A stretch of 64,000 bases of DNA from Paenibacillus guangzhouensis (GTDB taxonomy: Bacteria > Bacillota > Bacilli > Paenibacillales > Paenibacillaceae). The stretch spans positions 5,863,501-5,927,500 of the forward strand of contig NZ_CP045293.1 in assembly GCF_009363075.1 (NCBI RefSeq), read 5' to 3'. The notes below the pieces were generated by a model. The model was not told the origin of the DNA. It did not search any database and saw only the letters and a program-made list of their open reading frames with translations. The position numbers and the translations under genes are program-made. Below are positions 62,236-64,000 of the stretch, piece after piece; positions within the stretch are counted from its first letter, which is position 1, and the number at the start of each line of letters is the position of its first letter.

Positions 62236-62473
62236 TGTCTTGCCACCTGTTCTTATGGATTCTTGAAACGTGTTATCGGTTATTATACCACTTTCTTGGT
62301 AAATTTCACGAATTTAGCAGGGATATGTCCGGCAGTTCACGTCTTATATATTGAAGGGGTAACAACTCGACCAAAGTCTAGGATGAAATACCGCTTTAAG
62401 TCAGTGTTGAAACTTTTCATAACGGACTACAATGATATTAGGATCAAGTATTAAAAAAGGAAGGAAGCTTGAG

Positions 62474-63676
62474 ATGATACGAAATGGAGCCGCAGCGAGC
62501 CAATCGCGAATTTTGATTCTCTCCGGTCCTCTGGGACATGGACATTTGCAGACTGCAAAATCAATAGTAGAAGCTTCGCAGTTAATTCGCAGCGACATTG
62601 ATGTAGAAATTGTTGATTACATGGAGACGACTTCACCGCATTTGCACCAGGTTGGCGCATTCTGTTATGCCCAATGGGTAAGAACATTCCCAAGCATTTA
62701 CGGTTACTTATATAAGAAAACAAGACATGAGAATTTTATGGTTAAAGAAGCGAAACGTGTTCGAGGTTCAAGTCTGCGTGCGCTCTTGAAATTGATTGAA
62801 GAGAAGAAGCCATCGGTGATCGTGAGTACGTTCCCGCCGGCAGCTGTTGCGGTATCCAAGCTGAAAATGCGTGGCTTGATTAACTGCAAGACAGCAACGG
62901 TAATTACCGATTATACGGATCATAGCTTTTGGCTGAACCCTGGAACGGATTTGTACTTGGTTGGGTCTGAGCGTGTAGCGCGTTCCTTGATGCATCGAGG
63001 GATCGCTCGCTCCACGATCGAAGTTACAGGGATTCCTGTACGTCCGAAGTTCTATAAGACTTATGATCGCGAACAGCTGCAGCGCAAATACCAGTTGGAT
63101 CCGAATAAATTAACCGTCATGCTCATGGGCGGAGGCTGGGGATTGATTCCGGATGCCGTCCTGCGCTCTATGCAAAATCCGCAGTGGAAAAATCGCGTGC
63201 AATTCGTGGTGATCTGCGGTGCGAATGAGAGACTGAGACATCGACTCCAAGGCATTGCGGATCATAGCGAAGTATCGATTACCGTCCTTGGCTATGTGGA
63301 GCAAATCCATGAGTGGATGGCATGTTCAGATCTGATGATGACGAAGCCAGGCGGAATCTCGACTAGTGAAGCGCTGATGCAGCAGCTGCCGTTATTACTG
63401 TACAAAGCACTGCCAGGGCAAGAAGAGGATAATGTGCAAGAGTTAGTGGAGACGGGAATGGCGGTGTACGCGCCAACGGAAGCGGAGCTTGAAATGCAAT
63501 TGGCGTGGATGATGACGGATCCAACGCGGATTCGAGGAATGCGCGCTCAGGCGAAATCCTTGCGCAAACATTCCCCGTACCATGCCTTATCAGCCATACT
63601 TACTTTAGAAGAAACTTCACCTTTATCCATACCGATGTATGAACAGGCTACATTACAAGTGACCCCACTCATCTAA
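62474..63676 (+). CDS. UgtP/MGDG synthase-like diacylglycerol glycosyltransferase
   Basis: A 400-residue GT28 glycosyltransferase. The N-terminal acceptor domain (about 10-190) has ILILSGPLGHGHLQTAKSI and VSTFPPAAVAVSKL; the C-terminal donor domain has VTGIPVRPKFYK and the UDP-sugar signature DLMMTKPGGISTSEAL (about 290-306). This matches UgtP, which makes glucosyl-diacylglycerols and anchors lipoteichoic acid, or plant-type MGDG synthases. It acts at the inner membrane surface. The start at 62474 follows aaggaagcttgag. Confidence 0.9.
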   Translation: MIRNGAAASQSRILILSGPLGHGHLQTAKSIVEASQLIRSDIDVEIVDYMETTSPHLHQVGAFCYAQWVRTFPSIYGYLYKKTRHENFMVKEAKRVRGSSLRALLKLIEEKKPSVIVSTFPPAAVAVSKLKMRGLINCKTATVITDYTDHSFWLNPGTDLYLVGSERVARSLMHRGIARSTIEVTGIPVRPKFYKTYDREQLQRKYQLDPNKLTVMLMGGGWGLIPDAVLRSMQNPQWKNRVQFVVICGANERLRHRLQGIADHSEVSITVLGYVEQIHEWMACSDLMMTKPGGISTSEALMQQLPLLLYKALPGQEEDNVQELVETGMAVYAPTEAELEMQLAWMMTDPTRIRGMRAQAKSLRKHSPYHALSAILTLEETSPLSIPMYEQATLQVTPLI

Positions 63677-63683
63677 TGAAACC

Positions 63684-63736
63684 AAGAGGATTAACCGATC
63701 ATCATTTTGCCTTCCGGGCGTCGGTATCCTCTTTTT
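63684..63736 (+). terminator. Terminator of the glycosyltransferase gene, overlapping the ktrB end
   Basis: aagaggat (63684-63691) and atcctctt (63726-63733) plus accga/tcggt form a bulged stem around a 22-nt loop, followed by T. It overlaps the 3-prime end of the convergent potassium channel gene. Confidence 0.65.
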
Positions 63737-64000
63737 ACATTTCGGGAACCAAGGGCAAAGGCAAGGGTAAGCGGTCCTAGACGTCCAATCAGCATGGTGA
63801 CGTTTAGGATGATCTTGCCCGCAAGCGTGAGGTCTGGTGTCATTCCCATCGAGAATCCTACCGTGCCAACGGCCGAGGTGGTCTCGAACAAGATTGCAAT
63901 GAAAGAGTCCTTCTCCGTCATCGATAGGACGGTAGACACTGTAATGACGAGGAACAGCGCAATGAAGGTAATGGTCAAGGCTCGTAGGATTAATTCCTTG
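63691..64000 (-). CDS. ktrB: Ktr/Trk potassium transporter membrane subunit, partial (C-terminus)
   Basis: The 3-prime end of a minus-strand gene whose start lies beyond the right edge; about 103 residues are visible. ETTSAVGTVGFSMGMTPDLTLAGKIILNVTMLIGRLGPLTLAFAL carries the fourth selectivity-filter-like loop (VGTVGF) and the final helix of TrkH/KtrB proteins, which import potassium with a KtrA-type regulator. KtrB and TrkH cannot be separated fully here, but the short length after the filter favours KtrB. Confidence 0.85.
   Translation of the reverse strand, partial: KELILRALTITFIALFLVITVSTVLSMTEKDSFIAILFETTSAVGTVGFSMGMTPDLTLAGKIILNVTMLIGRLGPLTLAFALGSRNVKRGYRRPEGKMMIG

Noticed and set aside
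1-64000. tRNA, rRNA, prophage or insertion sequence
   Set aside because: I looked for CCA-ended cloverleaf segments, rRNA-like stretches, transposase motifs and integrases in the coding frames and saw none.

Overview
The window looks like a chromosome segment of a spore-forming Firmicute of the Paenibacillaceae, most likely a Paenibacillus. The case rests on gene content: HelD, the YojF/BshB2 bacillithiol pair, YclNOPQ-type siderophore uptake, YesN/YesM two-component genes, YhgE/Pip and many sugar ABC operons. Strong GGAGG ribosome binding sites, GTG and TTG starts and moderate GC agree. I saw no rRNA, tRNA, CRISPR array, prophage or insertion sequence. The species is not determined.

Layout. 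1-8.2 kb: end of an SDR gene, a secreted beta-propeller protein, a GNAT acetyltransferase, a heterodimeric ABC exporter under a promoter/operator, and a TetR gene whose probable operators surround an NAD(P)-binding protein gene. 8.2-12.8 kb: an ECF sigma/anti-sigma pair with a recognisable autoregulatory promoter, a broken DUF438 gene with a surviving FNR-like promoter, pepT and a small lipoprotein. 12.9-20.6 kb: YhgE/Pip, a CmpB-like membrane protein, a DUF559-like nuclease-fold protein between two repeat-filled intergenic regions, helD, an orphan transcription unit (candidate sRNA) and YxeA/PLDc_N small proteins. 20.7-25 kb: an RND pump followed by its probable TetR repressor, with two matching operators around the promoter.

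25-33 kb: a disaccharide uptake and phosphorolysis operon (binding protein, two permeases, GH65 phosphorylase, beta-phosphoglucomutase) with a divergent AraC regulator; it lacks its own ATPase. A LacD-type aldolase is convergent. 33.4-34 kb: a zinc-ribbon protein overlapping a DUF2085 membrane protein. 34.1-42.2 kb: an RbsACB-type importer followed by a YesN/YesM two-component system and a membrane-anchored RbsB-like protein, joined by ATGA overlaps, which looks like a three-part extracellular sugar sensor. 42.3-45.7 kb: a DUF2087 regulator with a GIY-YIG protein, then an NmrA-like protein, a membrane protein and a MarR regulator with three near-identical 18-bp operators.

45.8-49.1 kb: aspT and aspD, an aspartate/alanine exchange and decarboxylation module that would generate proton motive force. 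49.2-53.1 kb: an unannotated 46-residue membrane protein, hrpB with a very GC-rich central part, and yojF-bshB2. 53.2-57.1 kb: a Fur-controlled yclNOPQ siderophore operon. 57.2-57.4 kb: an array of 51-bp hairpin repeats. 57.6-64 kb: MFS transporter, DsbA-family oxidoreductase, a DMT transporter behind a riboswitch-like leader, an LpdD-like protein, a YlmA-type ATPase, a small acidic protein, an UgtP-like glycosyltransferase and the end of a Ktr/Trk potassium channel gene.

The most unusual material is non-coding: the leader at 59516-59702, the orphan transcript at 19702-19827, the hairpin array at 57186-57426, the dispersed repeats around 16-17 kb, and the operator sets of the TetR and MarR regulators.
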